Position numbers and translations under genes: made by a program
Notes under the pieces: model-generated
Database searches by the model: none
Seen by the model: only the letters and a program-made list of their open reading frames with translations
What the model was told of the DNA's origin: nothing
Assembly: GCA_003833135.1 (NCBI GenBank)
Contig: QZLH01000664.1
Location: forward strand, 21,742-46,237
Origin: Oehlia diaphana
Taxonomy: Eukaryota; Glomeromycota; Glomeromycetes; Glomerales; Glomeraceae
DNA: 24,496 nucleotides
Reading direction: 5' to 3'
In this document: positions 1 through 10,096 of the stretch, in pieces
How positions within the stretch are numbered: the stretch's first letter is position 1
Layout: every line of letters starts with the position of its first letter

Positions 1-131
1 CGGGCTTAGGTATTACAACGGTCGGTCAGACCGGTCGGTCAAACGGTCGGTCAAACGGTCGGTCGGTCAAAGGTTCTTGACCGGTTATGACCGACCGATG
101 ACCGACCATGACCGACCGTTGCCATCCCTAG
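1..131. repeat. GGTCGGTC fold-back repeat
   Basis: The first half carries several copies of ACGGTCGGTCA and the second half carries TGACCGACCG in the opposite sense, so the stretch can fold on itself. The right end reads ...CCGTTGCCATCCCTA, and the left end carries the matching CAACGGTCGGTCA near position 16. This is a non-coding, GC-rich island in AT-rich DNA and is probably a miniature inverted-repeat element. The element may begin upstream of the window, so the left boundary is not fixed. Confidence 0.6.
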
Positions 132-771
132 GGTTGATGCCCATCTTAATAATTCTGAATTTGTTTTTAAAATTCTAAATTCTACAATAGTATCTCAAAC
201 AATTACATGTTTATCTTTTAATATTTTTGCTACTATCAATTTCTACAAGAAGATATTTGGAGTAACAGTAAAAAGATAAGCGTAAAATAATGTAATTAGC
301 GTATTTGACTATTAAGGTTAATATTTCGCATAATTGTCTATGTCTTTTGTATAAATGGCTGATATTTATGCTATTACGTTAAATTTTATGGTAAAGGATA
401 ATAAACGAAAACACTGTTCAAAAAAGAAAAAATCACGCTGCGATAATTGTAATCACTGGATGATGATATACAATATACGTAAAATAATAAAATATATATC
501 CAAAATAATATAGCCTTATTTCCTTAAATTTTATTGGTTCAAAACCGCAAATCACAAATTTTTCATCTTAGGAAATAATTTTTCAAGCACTTGTATTCCC
601 TAATATTTAATAGTATATGAAATATTATTATTAAAAGATATTCCGTATTATTATGCATTTTAAAATAATAAATTATAATAAAATTATTATAATGATTTTT
701 TTTTAATATAATAAAATACTTAAAATATAAAGATTTATTGAGTGTAAGTACTGAAAATCCAATTATAAATG
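132..771. other. AT-rich intergenic stretch
   Basis: Mostly AT-rich sequence without convincing coding signal. A TATAAAT motif lies near 350, just ahead of a 41-codon ORF at 388-513. No RNA gene or mobile element was recognised. Confidence 0.5.
388..513 (+). CDS. Possible small basic ORF with Cys/His spacing
   Basis: ATG at 388 opens 41 codons ending in TAG. The centre is Lys/Arg-rich and has the order HC-SKKKKSR-CDNC-NH, that is C-x8-C-x2-C-x-H, which could bind a metal. The product is far shorter than any zinc-binding family I know, and the tail is Ile/Lys-rich as expected from random AT-rich DNA. A TATAAAT motif lies about 35 bases upstream. I do not recognise it; it may be a remnant or a chance ORF. 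Confidence 0.15.
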   Translation: MVKDNKRKHCSKKKKSRCDNCNHWMMIYNIRKIIKYISKII

Positions 772-1035
772 TTACGTTAACCTTAAAATTTCACTAAAAA
801 AAAAAACGCGACCTGAATTTTTAAGATTATAAACAAACGTAACTCTATATAAATCACTCGGGCTAGACCCGTAAATTAATAAGCTATTTCTATATCTGAA
901 TAACTTAAGCTTCTTTCGCTTGTATTCTTTAATAAAAGTGTTCAAATTGTGCCTTGAAGGTAAAAAAAATGCGTCTTGAAAACATAAATAACTCCATAAC
1001 ATTTGATCTAGGTCATTGAAATTAGCTCTTTTCAC
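772..1035 (-). CDS. Hypothetical ORF, unrecognised
   Basis: An 87-codon open frame that begins with GTG rather than ATG, so the true start, if any, is either Met-12 or an upstream exon. A CTAAACAG acceptor-like sequence lies directly before the frame. The residues are basic and aromatic, with a Lys/Arg-rich centre (EYKRKKLKLFRYR) and more mixed codon use than the flanking DNA. The segment PSRHNLNTFI loosely recalls the start of an HMG box, but the tryptophans and helices expected further on are absent. It is possibly an internal exon or a decayed fragment. Confidence 0.25.
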   Translation of the reverse strand: MKRANFNDLDQMLWSYLCFQDAFFLPSRHNLNTFIKEYKRKKLKLFRYRNSLLIYGSSPSDLYRVTFVYNLKNSGRVFFFSEILRLT

Positions 1036-2476
1036 CTGTTTAGTTTGACAAAATCACTAAAATTGCGATGTGAAATCTAAAACACTATACAAATCATATT
1101 ATAATGACACTCGAAGTTCTGATATATATATTCAGTATATGTATATGTTTCTTCTCGTACGGTACAGTACGGTACGACACATTTCAATATTTGGCCTTAC
1201 GACTCTCCCATTTTTATAATAAATGTTGGATAGTATTTTGATAGTTAATTTTAATTTATTTTATGATTAAAAAACATTTAAAAACTTTATATATTGAAAT
1301 ATAATTAATTTATCTGAGAATTTCTCATGGGAGTTATTATGATCTATAGTTTTAATGCTATCAGGCGAGTCCAATAATAATACGACAATTATCAAAGAAT
1401 TTTTTTTTTTTTCTTATAAAAAATTAATACAATTGAGAATTTTTATTTTTCAAATGACTGAAATTATTTTTTGTTAATAGTAATATCTGAAAATTTCTCA
1501 TTGTGAGTTATTTAATCCATTAAAAAAATTTTTCGATAGTAAAAGTGATTATCACATGGACGTAGTAATTAACGTAATTAATCTAGTAATAATTATCAAA
1601 GGATTTTATTTTTATCTCGATAAAAATTAATATAATTAAGACTTTTTTATTGTTTTATATTTAAATGACTGAAAATTTTTTTAACGTTTGTGCGAATTTT
1701 TCATTGGGAGTTATTTATGATCTATAAAATGATAGACTGCGGACTAAATTAAGTAAGAAATCATTTTTATTATTTTCTACTGTATTACTATAATCCAATT
1801 TAGTTAAAACAAAAGAGGGTATGAATTCTTTTTTTAAAAAAAAATTAGAAATCAAAATTAATGGAAAAGCATTATATACTTATAAAAAAAATGGTTGAAT
1901 TTACGCATTTTTAATTTCGGCTGGAATTATCATGTTAATTCTGGCCAAATCAAAATCGTTCTGATTTTTGAATTGCTAACTTTTATATCCTTTTTATAAT
2001 ACAGAATTCAACATATTTTAATATTATCAAACCATAAATATGCAAAGAATTTGTCTCAATAATATTACGAACATTTTTTTTTTTTTTTGATAGCTTTCTT
2101 GAACCCGCCGGTGATATTGTGTCTGTAGATAGTATATATTTAAGCGTAGTAAAATTATTCGATATCTTAAAATATTCATGTTATTATGAAAAAGATATTA
2201 ACTAAATGTGTTTACGCTCTTTTCACGTCATTTTCTTTACTTATTTTCATAGCATATTAGTAATATTAGTAATTATTTATTGTATTGTATAATTTTCAAT
2301 ATTATCAATCTTTTTATTAAAATGAATAATTTAGAAATTTATATGATTAGAGAGAAAACATAAAATATATTTATTCAATTTATTATTAATTTTCTTTTTA
2401 ATAATTGATTACAAACTGGTTCATCTAATATATTATCCAGTGATCAAACTATAAAACTAACTAATGTAATATAAAA
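1036..2476. other. Non-coding stretch with degenerate repeats
   Basis: No coding frame could be supported. Degenerate tandem repeats occupy 1311-1735 and are listed separately. From about 2190 to 2476 the sequence is the 3' flank of the channel gene and is clearly similar to 23576-23893. The rest is AT-rich with homopolymer runs. Confidence 0.5.
1311..1735. repeat. Degenerate tandem repeat, three copies
   Basis: The motif GAATTTCTCATGGGAGTTAT recurs in altered form near 1317, 1490 and 1694. A second motif, AATTATCAAAG followed by a T-rich run, an AATTAATA-type stretch and AAATGACTGAAA, recurs near 1385 and 1590. The period is roughly 170-205 bases, with several substitutions and indels per copy. 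No coding content was seen. Confidence 0.55.
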
Positions 2477-3695
2477 TTATTTTGCACGTATTTCTTCCAA
2501 CAATTCCTCTAATTTCTCTAATTTGTCTAATTTCTCTAATTTCTTATCATAAGATTTTTCTAATTCTTCTAATTTTTCTAATTTCTTCATTATTACCTCA
2601 TTGTCAATAGGATTATGTTTAATTCCAAGTAATTTTAATAAATTTTCCCGCATCTCTGTGAATTCATTAGTATCCCATTCACCCACTTCAATCAATCTTT
2701 TAACTTCTATTCGAGTCTTATCAACATCGGCATAATAATATCTAGAAAAATTAATTCGATTAATTAATAAATCATAACAATAAATTTTTTTTATAAAAGT
2801 AAAAATACATACATTACTTCAGGAAACCATGTTTCCCAACGTCTCTGATGTGGTAATAGATAAAATAACTCAATCTCAGCCAAAATCTTTAAAATATAAA
2901 AATTGAAATATACAGTATTAGTATATTTACAGAAATGGAATAAATTAATATTAATATTATTTACTTCTGCCTTCTGTATTAAATATGAGACTCTATTATT
3001 ATCTTCTCCAATTTCCATATTGAGCAATCCAATTAATAAGTTCATAAGGTATATAACAACTAAGAGGGAAAATAAAACAATCAATATTGCAATTGATGGA
3101 TTATCTATATATGCCCAATTGGATAATGCACTTGAATCACCTATTGATTGATAGGAAAGAAGAATTGTCTAAACATATTAGAAATTATTTACTTAAATTT
3201 ATATAATTATGAAAATTCTAAACATACCTGCTAAAAATAAATACATAGCAAAAAGAGAAGTTCTAATATCTATAAACATGTTTGTATTTGTATCAGGTGT
3301 TTGAATCATAGATGGATTGGAGTTTATATTTCTATCATTATCAATTATTTGATTATAACTAGGAGCTAAATTCCAAGGATTATTTGGATCATCATTATTT
3401 GTAGGTTGTTCAAGTGAAAATTCGGATCTTGGTGATAATAAAATATAAAATGCATGTGCAAAACTTATTATAATAATGAATAAGACTATTAAAAAAGAAA
3501 AAATCTTTTTTCCAACATTAATAATAATTGCAAAATATACTCCAAAATATTCAAATGCTCTAAAAAATAACAAAAATTTTATATCCAAAAATAAGCATGA
3601 AAAAGAAAGCAATGTAACTAGATAATTATTGTTCTTATCATTTGTTTTGAGCCAATAAATTGAAGTGTAAATTGAAAGCACATAAGCAATTATAT
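2477..3695 (-). other. Pore, S6 helix and coiled coil of the channel (exons 3-6)
   Basis: Exon 3 (3695-3228) carries several membrane spans (IIAYVLSIYTSIYWL; FSFLIVLFIIIISFAHAFYIL), an Asn/Pro-rich loop and the pore helix TSLFAMYLFLAG. Exon 4 (3140-2965) completes the pore and gives the S6 helix with NLLIGLLN, the best family signature, followed by a cytoplasmic EIGEDNNRVSYLIQKAE linker. Exon 5 (2886-2813) encodes ILAEIELFYLLPHQRRW. Exon 6 gives YYYADVDKTRIE and then a heptad-like run of Lys-Leu-Glu triplets to the stop at 2477-2479. No stop or frameshift is seen in this half. The intron between exons 4 and 5 is 78 nt and stays open in frame, so retention would insert 26 residues. Confidence 0.8.
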
Positions 3696-6221
3696 CTGTA
3701 ATATTAGAATATTATATAATTAATTTCATTTTCTTAAATAAAGATATTGTAAAATAATTAAATTAAACATTTATATTTACCAAAAATATTCCAAAAATTA
3801 TAAAACCACTTAATAATATTATTAAAAAATTGACAAATTTCAAGAATCAGATGAATAAATCCAAGTATAATTGAAGCAATAAAAAGTTGTTGTCTAACTT
3901 CTTCATTGATATATTTCTGAGGAATTGTTGCAGCAGCAGTAAAGCATCCAAGTAATGCCATAAATAAAGTCCAAATCATTGCATAATAATATTTTCCATA
4001 AGTATTCCATTTAAAATTAATTAATGCCTCTCCATTCCATGTTTTATAGACATTTCTATTTATTGTTTTCGTAAATGGACTAGGTTGAGGTCTAATTAAT
4101 TCTAAAAACCAACTATAATCTTTTGAATAATTAACAAAATTAATATAAGGAATCATAAAAGTAATCGTTGGTGTTGTTGTTGTTATTTCTTTTTTTACTT
4201 TTTTTAAGATTTTAAAAATAAAAGATTCAGCATAGAAATAAACAACAGAAAATACATCTCTAATGTAAATATTATTAATAAAATTGTATTTTGATAAAAT
4301 ATAAAATGTAGCAAAATATAGTGGTAAAGTTAAAAGTATGATTAAAGCTTGAATAACATTTATAATATAGTATAATAAATCTTTATAATCATCATCATCA
4401 TGATCGGAATAAAATTTATAATGGTATTTTGTCCATAAAAGAGATTTTGATAAATTAGCTATTTGAGGATATTTAAAAAAAGAACAAAGATGTAAATTTT
4501 TATTTTGATGTTCTATACTATAAGAAGAAGAATCTATGATCATATTTGTTTCTGATGAATATCTTAGAATATATTCTGGATAATATTTATCTAGTAATGG
4601 CATTGTGGAAGTGATAATGCTTAAAAATGATCCATTGTGCACTAAATCCTCTTTAAAATATGCCATACATTTTTTATAAATATCATCAATTAATTCTAAC
4701 TTATGTTCTTTAATTGCAAATGTTAATAATCCAACTCCATATTTCAAAAGACTTAATTTATTATTTTTTGCATCTGAAACCCATCCATCCAATCTAAAAC
4801 TATCATATTTTGGTAATGGTAAAGTAGGTTTTAAAAATATCTTTTTGTAATCTTGGAATATTTCCATATGTTTTTTAGGGTTATATTTATAATCATATGG
4901 ACAGAATTTCATAAAATAAAAATAGTTTAAAATAATGGATTTGTTATTTTCACTAAAAGTGTAAATAAGAATGCCAAATGTTGTCAATATAACAATATCA
5001 TTGTTATTAAATAATGAGCTCGCAATTAACATATGATTATAGTGGAAACATTGAAAATTTTCAGTTCTCGTGCTAATTGATTTCCATTTAGTATTAATTT
5101 TTTTGAAAACTTCCAGTTTAATTTTATCATGATAAACATGTATTTCCCATTGAATTGAATTTTTAGTTAATACTTCTTCTTTACCATCATCATTACTTGT
5201 TGTGGCTTTTTGAAATAATGTTGACACAGCATCCATATATGAGTGAATAATTAAGTGATCGTAATTTTTACTATCTTCTTTATTTAATTCATCAGAATTT
5301 TCGGATGATAAGTTCGTTTTTGACATCAATCTAGATTTCCAAACATGTTCATTTAGCATTCCAAACACAACCTTTGTTTGTTCGTCAGTTGTTTCATTAA
5401 ATAAAGTTTAATTAAACCCATTTTTGTATTTATTGTTCCAGCAATATTTGATGGAATTATGGATTCCTTTATCTGGTGTATAATAGAATAAAATAGGTAA
5501 AAGAAATAAACCAGTATGATTCATAAAATTATAAAGTTGAATATCTAAATAAAAAAATAGTGATTTAATATGAGTAATAATTAACGTTAAATAAAATTTT
5601 TTAAAATGGTTACCATTATCTATATCCACAGAAGCAATAGGAATTCCCAATTCGATTGAATAAATGATGATTTTATCATTGATTTTTAGAAAAATAAACT
5701 CCTCATTACTAAATATTCTGATATAATGTGTAAACTAAAAAATAAATATAATAGTATTTAATATATCAACATCAATTGGATTGAAAATAATTTTATAATA
5801 TTTACTACCTACATTCTTATCCTTAATATTACCAAATATTTTTACACCTTTCTCAGTATTAATATTCCATTCATAAATGTAATCATTTAAAACCAGGTAA
5901 ACATTATCATATTTTGATATACTAATTAATCCATAATCTTCTGGTATCCTGTAAAATCTCTTACTTTCCCATTTGTTATTTTTAGTTTGTGTGGAATAAA
6001 TCCAAATAATATTATGACCTCCAAGAACAGAATGAAAGAAAATATGACCTAATAAAATAAATTCACCTTTTAAATTAAAGGTACAATAATTAACAACTAC
6101 AACGTCTAAATCTAATGCAATTTTTTTATCTTTATTATTCATATCGATTACTAAAAAAATATTAAAATAAATATCAATTACCATAATTTAATAATTACAT
6201 AATCAATTAATTATTACTTAC

Positions 6222-6615
6222 CGTAGCAGAAAGAATTCATGATATAAGCAAGTTTCTTATCATCAGAAACACATAAACTATTGATTTTGTCTTTATTAAT
6301 TTTAACAATTTGATCAAATTTAAGTTGAACCTTATCAATATCTTCAACATCCCAACCGGCAATTGAACGATCTTCTTTACTATAAGTAATAAGGTAGTTT
6401 TCATTTGGTGATATTTCTATCATAGTAATAGGTTTACCATTATGTGGTTCATCACCGATATCATCGAAGGTAAATATTTTATCCACATCATTTTTATCGA
6501 CATCGATCTTATCAACATCGAAATTATCAACATCAATTTTATCAAAATCATTTTTATCAACATCGATTTTGATTTTATCAGTATCATCGTTAATTTTTAC
6601 TGAAATGTCATCCAT
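6222..6615 (-). CDS. First exon of the channel gene: Asp/Lys repeat and first propeller blade
   Basis: ATG at 6615 begins an acidic segment built from repeated DKIDVDK/DKNDVDK units, encoded by a minisatellite of about 15-21 bases on the minus strand. It is followed by GKPITMIEISPNENYLITYS and a GWD-containing strand, which look like one WD40-type blade. The exon ends TGC TAC G before GTAAGT at 6221, and the next exon supplies TA at 6150 to finish a Val codon. The upstream region has no better ATG in this frame. Confidence 0.75.
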
Positions 6616-7020
6616 TTGGTAATCGCTTATAAATATATAAAATTTATTACCAAAAAATTATTTTTTTACCTCGTCCATTTGCTGGTTATATACTTTTTTT
6701 TTTATTTTGTAACACATGAAAAAAATTTTTTTTTATTATAAAAAGATAAATTGAGCTTTTTTTATTTTGTAACACATGAAAAAAAAAATTTTTATTATTA
6801 TGAAAAGTTAATTGAGCTTTTTATTTTGTAACACGTGAATAAAATATGCATGACTGTGCGTAAAATTTCGCCCCTTGCATGAAAAAAAAAATTTTTTATT
6901 TTGAGGAGTAATTGAGCTTTTTATTTTGAAAAATATGTATAAATATGCGTAAAATTTTGTCTTCTGCATAAAAAAAAAAAAAATTCTCGTTATGAAAAGT
7001 TAATTGAGCGATGATCAATT
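6616..7020. promoter_or_regulatory. Repeat-rich region upstream of the channel gene
   Basis: The phrase TTGAGCTTTTTATTTTGTAA, usually followed by CACATGAA, recurs with changes near 6695, 6751, 6812 and 6911, and a short remnant (AATTGAGCG) lies near 7004. The first copies are about 60 bases apart and later ones about 100. Two carry CACATG and one CACGTG, which are E-box-like. Because it lies directly before the channel start codon on the minus strand, it may be promoter sequence, but it could equally be an unrelated tandem repeat. Confidence 0.35.
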
Positions 7021-8030
7021 TCGAAATAAAAAAATTTTTCATAATTAATCAAATTTAGGTATTTTTTTTTTTTTGTGCATGGTTGTACAGTTGTATGACA
7101 GAAAAGGAAATCTCAAATGAAAAAAAAAAGCTTTTTTAAAAGGCGACATCTTTCTTTTATCGGTAACTAGTAAACTGTTTATTTTATTTATTCATCTTAA
7201 GCTATAAATATAAAAACTTTACATAAAGAAAATATGCACACCGCAACTAGTAATCTTGTAAAACTTTTTAAGTTAATGTGGCTTGAATGTCACGTGTTTA
7301 TTTCAATTTGCCAAAAACTGACAACTCGACAAGTTCTTGGCGCAACCTATGACGGATTATCATGAATCAATTATACTTTACGTAAACTTCTTACTTAGGA
7401 AGATAGCCTGAAAAAAATCTACTTTTATATATCTAATATTTCTTAATTTTTTTACCCCTCCCAGAAGGAATGCATTAGTAATAGATTTTATAACCGTGCA
7501 TAGGCAAATGTTTCTTTTGTGCAACTTATTATAAATCACACGATCCTCTAATACAATCGTATATTAAAAGCAACTTAAACATATTCAGGAACAATTACTG
7601 AGAAAATACTTAAAATATGAGTTAACGTTAGAACATAGAAGAATGTAAAAAAAATAAAATTAAATACAGCTGTCAACTGCTGAAAGCCTGAAACCCTTGT
7701 TTTCAATTTAAAAATAATATAATAATTTATTTAATGTATAAATATAAAAATAATAAGATACTGGTTACTGGTTAGTTTTACTCTTCTAAGAGGAATCCTA
7801 CTTGATAAACTACCGTACCATATCAGATATGTAAGATAATAAATTTAAGATAAAAAAAATTAAAATAATAGCGATATTAAAAATAGATATAGATAATCAA
7901 CAAATAAATAATGGAACCTTGTAGTAAATTTTAAATTTAATAAATTAGCGATTATTAAATAAAGAAAGACTGGTCTTATCGAATCTGTAATCAACGTGAA
8001 CGTTTGATAAACCTAACGCAAAAATTAACT
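7021..8030. other. AT-rich intergenic stretch
   Basis: No coding frame, RNA gene or mobile element could be supported. A CACGTG E-box-like hexamer lies near 7290, and short A/T runs are frequent. Confidence 0.4.
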
Positions 8031-8727
8031 TTAATATTTATCTTGAAAACCCAGATTATTTGGAGAATGATAATGCGGTGGATTTTGGAAATTCTGCTGG
8101 TTTACATGATCAGACTGGTCAATATACTGTGCGTCATACGGCGGAGTCGCAGTGTGTACTTGCGAAGTTGCATTAGCCATGTCGTAATTGTCGTATGCCC
8201 TCATTGGAATATTCGCAATTAAAGGAATAGGTGCACGATTGACAGTCATAAAAGGATTTTCTTGAGGAAGGGGAATATTCCTAATATCTTGTAGCACATT
8301 TAGATTAATATGATCAGGATTACCCATGTATAAATTGTCACACGACGGTGTAGACATATATTGTGCCGAAATAACATCATTCATATCGGAAATTTCTACT
8401 AGTATAGGAAGTATATAAAACGGTTTAAGTACTACATATGCTAAAGCTTTAGTAGAACGACGTGGTTGAAAATTTCCGGTAAATTGATCTTGATAGCCGG
8501 TGTCATGCGACATGGTAACACAAGCGTTACAATTGCATGTCGATGCTTGTGGCTGCGGAATGTTTAAATTATTAAAATTGTTGTAACTCATTTTTTTAGG
8601 ATGTTGGACTTTCAAACGAATAGGATCCCGCACTAATCGAAGTTAAAGGAGCTGTTTTTTGAGTTTTTGGAGGATTGGATGACAACAAATCAAAGGACAT
8701 TAAAAAATATTCTTTTAATTTTGACAT
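8031..8727 (-). CDS. Unrecognised Asn/Pro/Gln-rich protein, possibly frameshifted
   Basis: Two overlapping minus-strand frames are seen. The first starts at ATG 8727 (MSKLKEYFLMSFDLLSS...) and stops at 8596-8598. The second is open from before 8633 to the stop at 8031-8033 and has its own ATG at 8591 (MSYNNFNN). The second product is rich in Asn, Pro, Gln and Tyr, has a CNCNAC cluster early, and has a more hydrophobic middle (YVVLKPFYILPILVEI). Codon use is less AT-biased than its surroundings, supporting real coding. No known domain was recognised. Either translation begins at 8591, or one gene from 8727 has suffered a one-base shift near 8640. Three GATA-site repeats lie 190-265 bases upstream of 8727. 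Confidence 0.5.
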
Positions 8728-8916
8728 GATATTCAGTAAAATTTGATGTGCTTTTATACCTATTTTGGTGATTTTTTACAAATTTTAGTAATTAATAGTC
8801 TAAAGCTAAAAGAGGGAACTTAAACAAAGTCAATATAATTATTATTTATTCAATATTTAATTATTTATAAAAATATTTATATTAATAAGAAAACAAATGA
8901 TTATCTTGAATACTAG

Positions 8917-8992
8917 AATATGGTTATCTTATCAGATCATTGGAATATGGTTATCTTATCAGATCATAAATATGGTTATCTTATCAGATCAT
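8917..8992. promoter_or_regulatory. Three 24-bp repeats with paired GATA sites
   Basis: The 24-base unit AATATGGTTATC...CAGATCAT occurs exactly at 8917-8940, 8944-8967 and 8969-8992. On the minus strand each unit contains TGATAAG and AGATAAC, both fitting the WGATAR site of fungal GATA factors, giving six sites in 76 bases. The array lies upstream of the minus-strand gene starting at 8727 or 8591. A role as an upstream activating element is inferred from position and motif only. Confidence 0.5.
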
Positions 8993-9430
8993 ATAAATAA
9001 TTATTCATTTACTTACTAAAATCTGTATAAAAAAAATTTTGAGATCCGAAAAACGGTTAGTTTATTCACCAGTATATATTATTTACGTAAATAATATATA
9101 AAATAAAATATAAAATAATAATATACTGTAAAACTAAGAAGAGGATGTACCTCGGCAAACCCGACATGATAACGTATTTCGATACATATCATAGCGAAAG
9201 TTACACATACTGTATATTATTCCGAAGAAACATCCGTAACTGTTTCCAGCGTGAAATAAATATTTTAACTATAATATAATATAAATGAAATTAATTGTTA
9301 TTTTTAATAATAAAGGAAAAATATATTCCAAGAAAAATAGTATTTTAACCGAACATTAATAATTGTTTATAATTATAAATAGAGGAAAATGTACGTCGCC
9401 AATTTTCGGTTTATGGATTGATAAAATACG
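8993..9430. other. AT-rich intergenic stretch
   Basis: No gene could be supported. The stretch contains a short palindrome near 9078 (ATTATTTACGTAAATAAT). It separates the GATA repeats from a doubtful ORF at 9431. Confidence 0.4.
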
Positions 9431-9850
9431 TCATATCATACGTAATAGAGGTACGTAATTAAATATTTGTTTACCTACTGCGGACTTTGGATAGTGTAAT
9501 ATGCGCTTAGAAGCATTACATGTTATTTCTAATATCAATATGATGTAGCGGAATGCTGGAAAACATTTCTGTCTAAATTTTCTAAATTTGAATTGTAAAA
9601 TTGCGTTATATTGGTTTGTAAAGACATCGGTCACAATGGGCCTTTCCGCCCCTGTATTCGGAGCTTCTAAAGTTCTAGCGTTGTATTTTGATGTTATAAT
9701 TGACATATTTCGTAATGTGCTAAAAAATTATCATTTGAAGGATTTCCGTTCAGACGACTGATACTGTTATTACTAAAATAATTTTTTTAAAAAAAACTGC
9801 TATAACTCATTTTTTTTAGAAGATTTCGATTCGACGACATATTTAATAAT
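9431..9850 (-). pseudogene. Possible decayed gene fragment
   Basis: A minus-strand frame from 9706 to 9431 encodes 91 residues, and nearby frames contain short Asn/Ser-rich pieces such as ITQFYNSNLENLDRNVF. Just upstream, near 9812, the residues KKMSYSSF match KKMSYNNF at the start of the protein ending at 8031, and the DNA around both (TAACTCATTTTTTT on the plus strand) is alike. This suggests a broken relative of the 8031-8727 gene. No full frame can be rebuilt and no domain was recognised. Confidence 0.25.
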
Positions 9851-10065
9851 ATAATACTTATTACAAATATTACAATATTATTAAATTACTTTATAATAAA
9901 AATATTATATATACATGAACACTTCATCTTTCGCTGGTTTAATTTATTATTTTATTAATATAAAATAAATATTTAAAATAACTTCAAAAAATGATGTTTT
10001 ACTTAAAAAAAAAAATAATCATTAGGCAAAATTTTAATATAAAGTATTATTCAAATATTTACTAT

Positions 10066-10096
<31 letters not shown>

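Larger units (their letters stand above)
2477..6615 (-). pseudogene. TRP-like ion channel with beta-propeller-like N-terminus, two in-frame stops
   Basis: Six exons join with correct phases: 6615-6222, 6150-3781, 3695-3228, 3140-2965, 2886-2813 and 2741-2477, 1249 codons including the stop. All five introns are GT-AG and 71-87 nt long (donors GTAAGT, GTAAAT, GTATGT, GTAAAT, GTATGT). The N-terminus is an Asp/Lys-rich repeat followed by propeller-like blades (ISPNENYLITYS, IAGWDVED). The C-terminal third has hydrophobic spans, a pore-like turn (FLAGDSSALSNW), an S6-like helix (VVIYLMNLLIGLLNMEI) and a Lys/Glu/Leu coiled coil. The plan is that of TRP-type cation channels, so the product is probably a membrane channel. 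Exon 2 carries TAG at 5735-5737 and TAA at 5408-5410, both in the same open frame, so the gene is either dead or contains sequence errors or unseen introns. Start: ATG at 6615. Confidence 0.8.

Noticed and set aside
772..1035. HMG-box (mating-type MATA-HMG-like) assignment
   Set aside because: Only a loose PSR-x-x-LNTFI match; the conserved tryptophans and the remaining helices are not present.
2903..3151. Plus-strand open frame of 82 codons
   Set aside because: Lies opposite exon 4 and the following intron of the channel gene, whose minus-strand frame has strong membrane-domain signal.
5735..5775. A 36-nt in-frame intron to remove the TAG at 5735-5737
   Set aside because: About half the length of the other introns of the gene (71-87 nt), with a weak GTTGAT donor and without a branch motif that I can see, and it would not remove the second stop.
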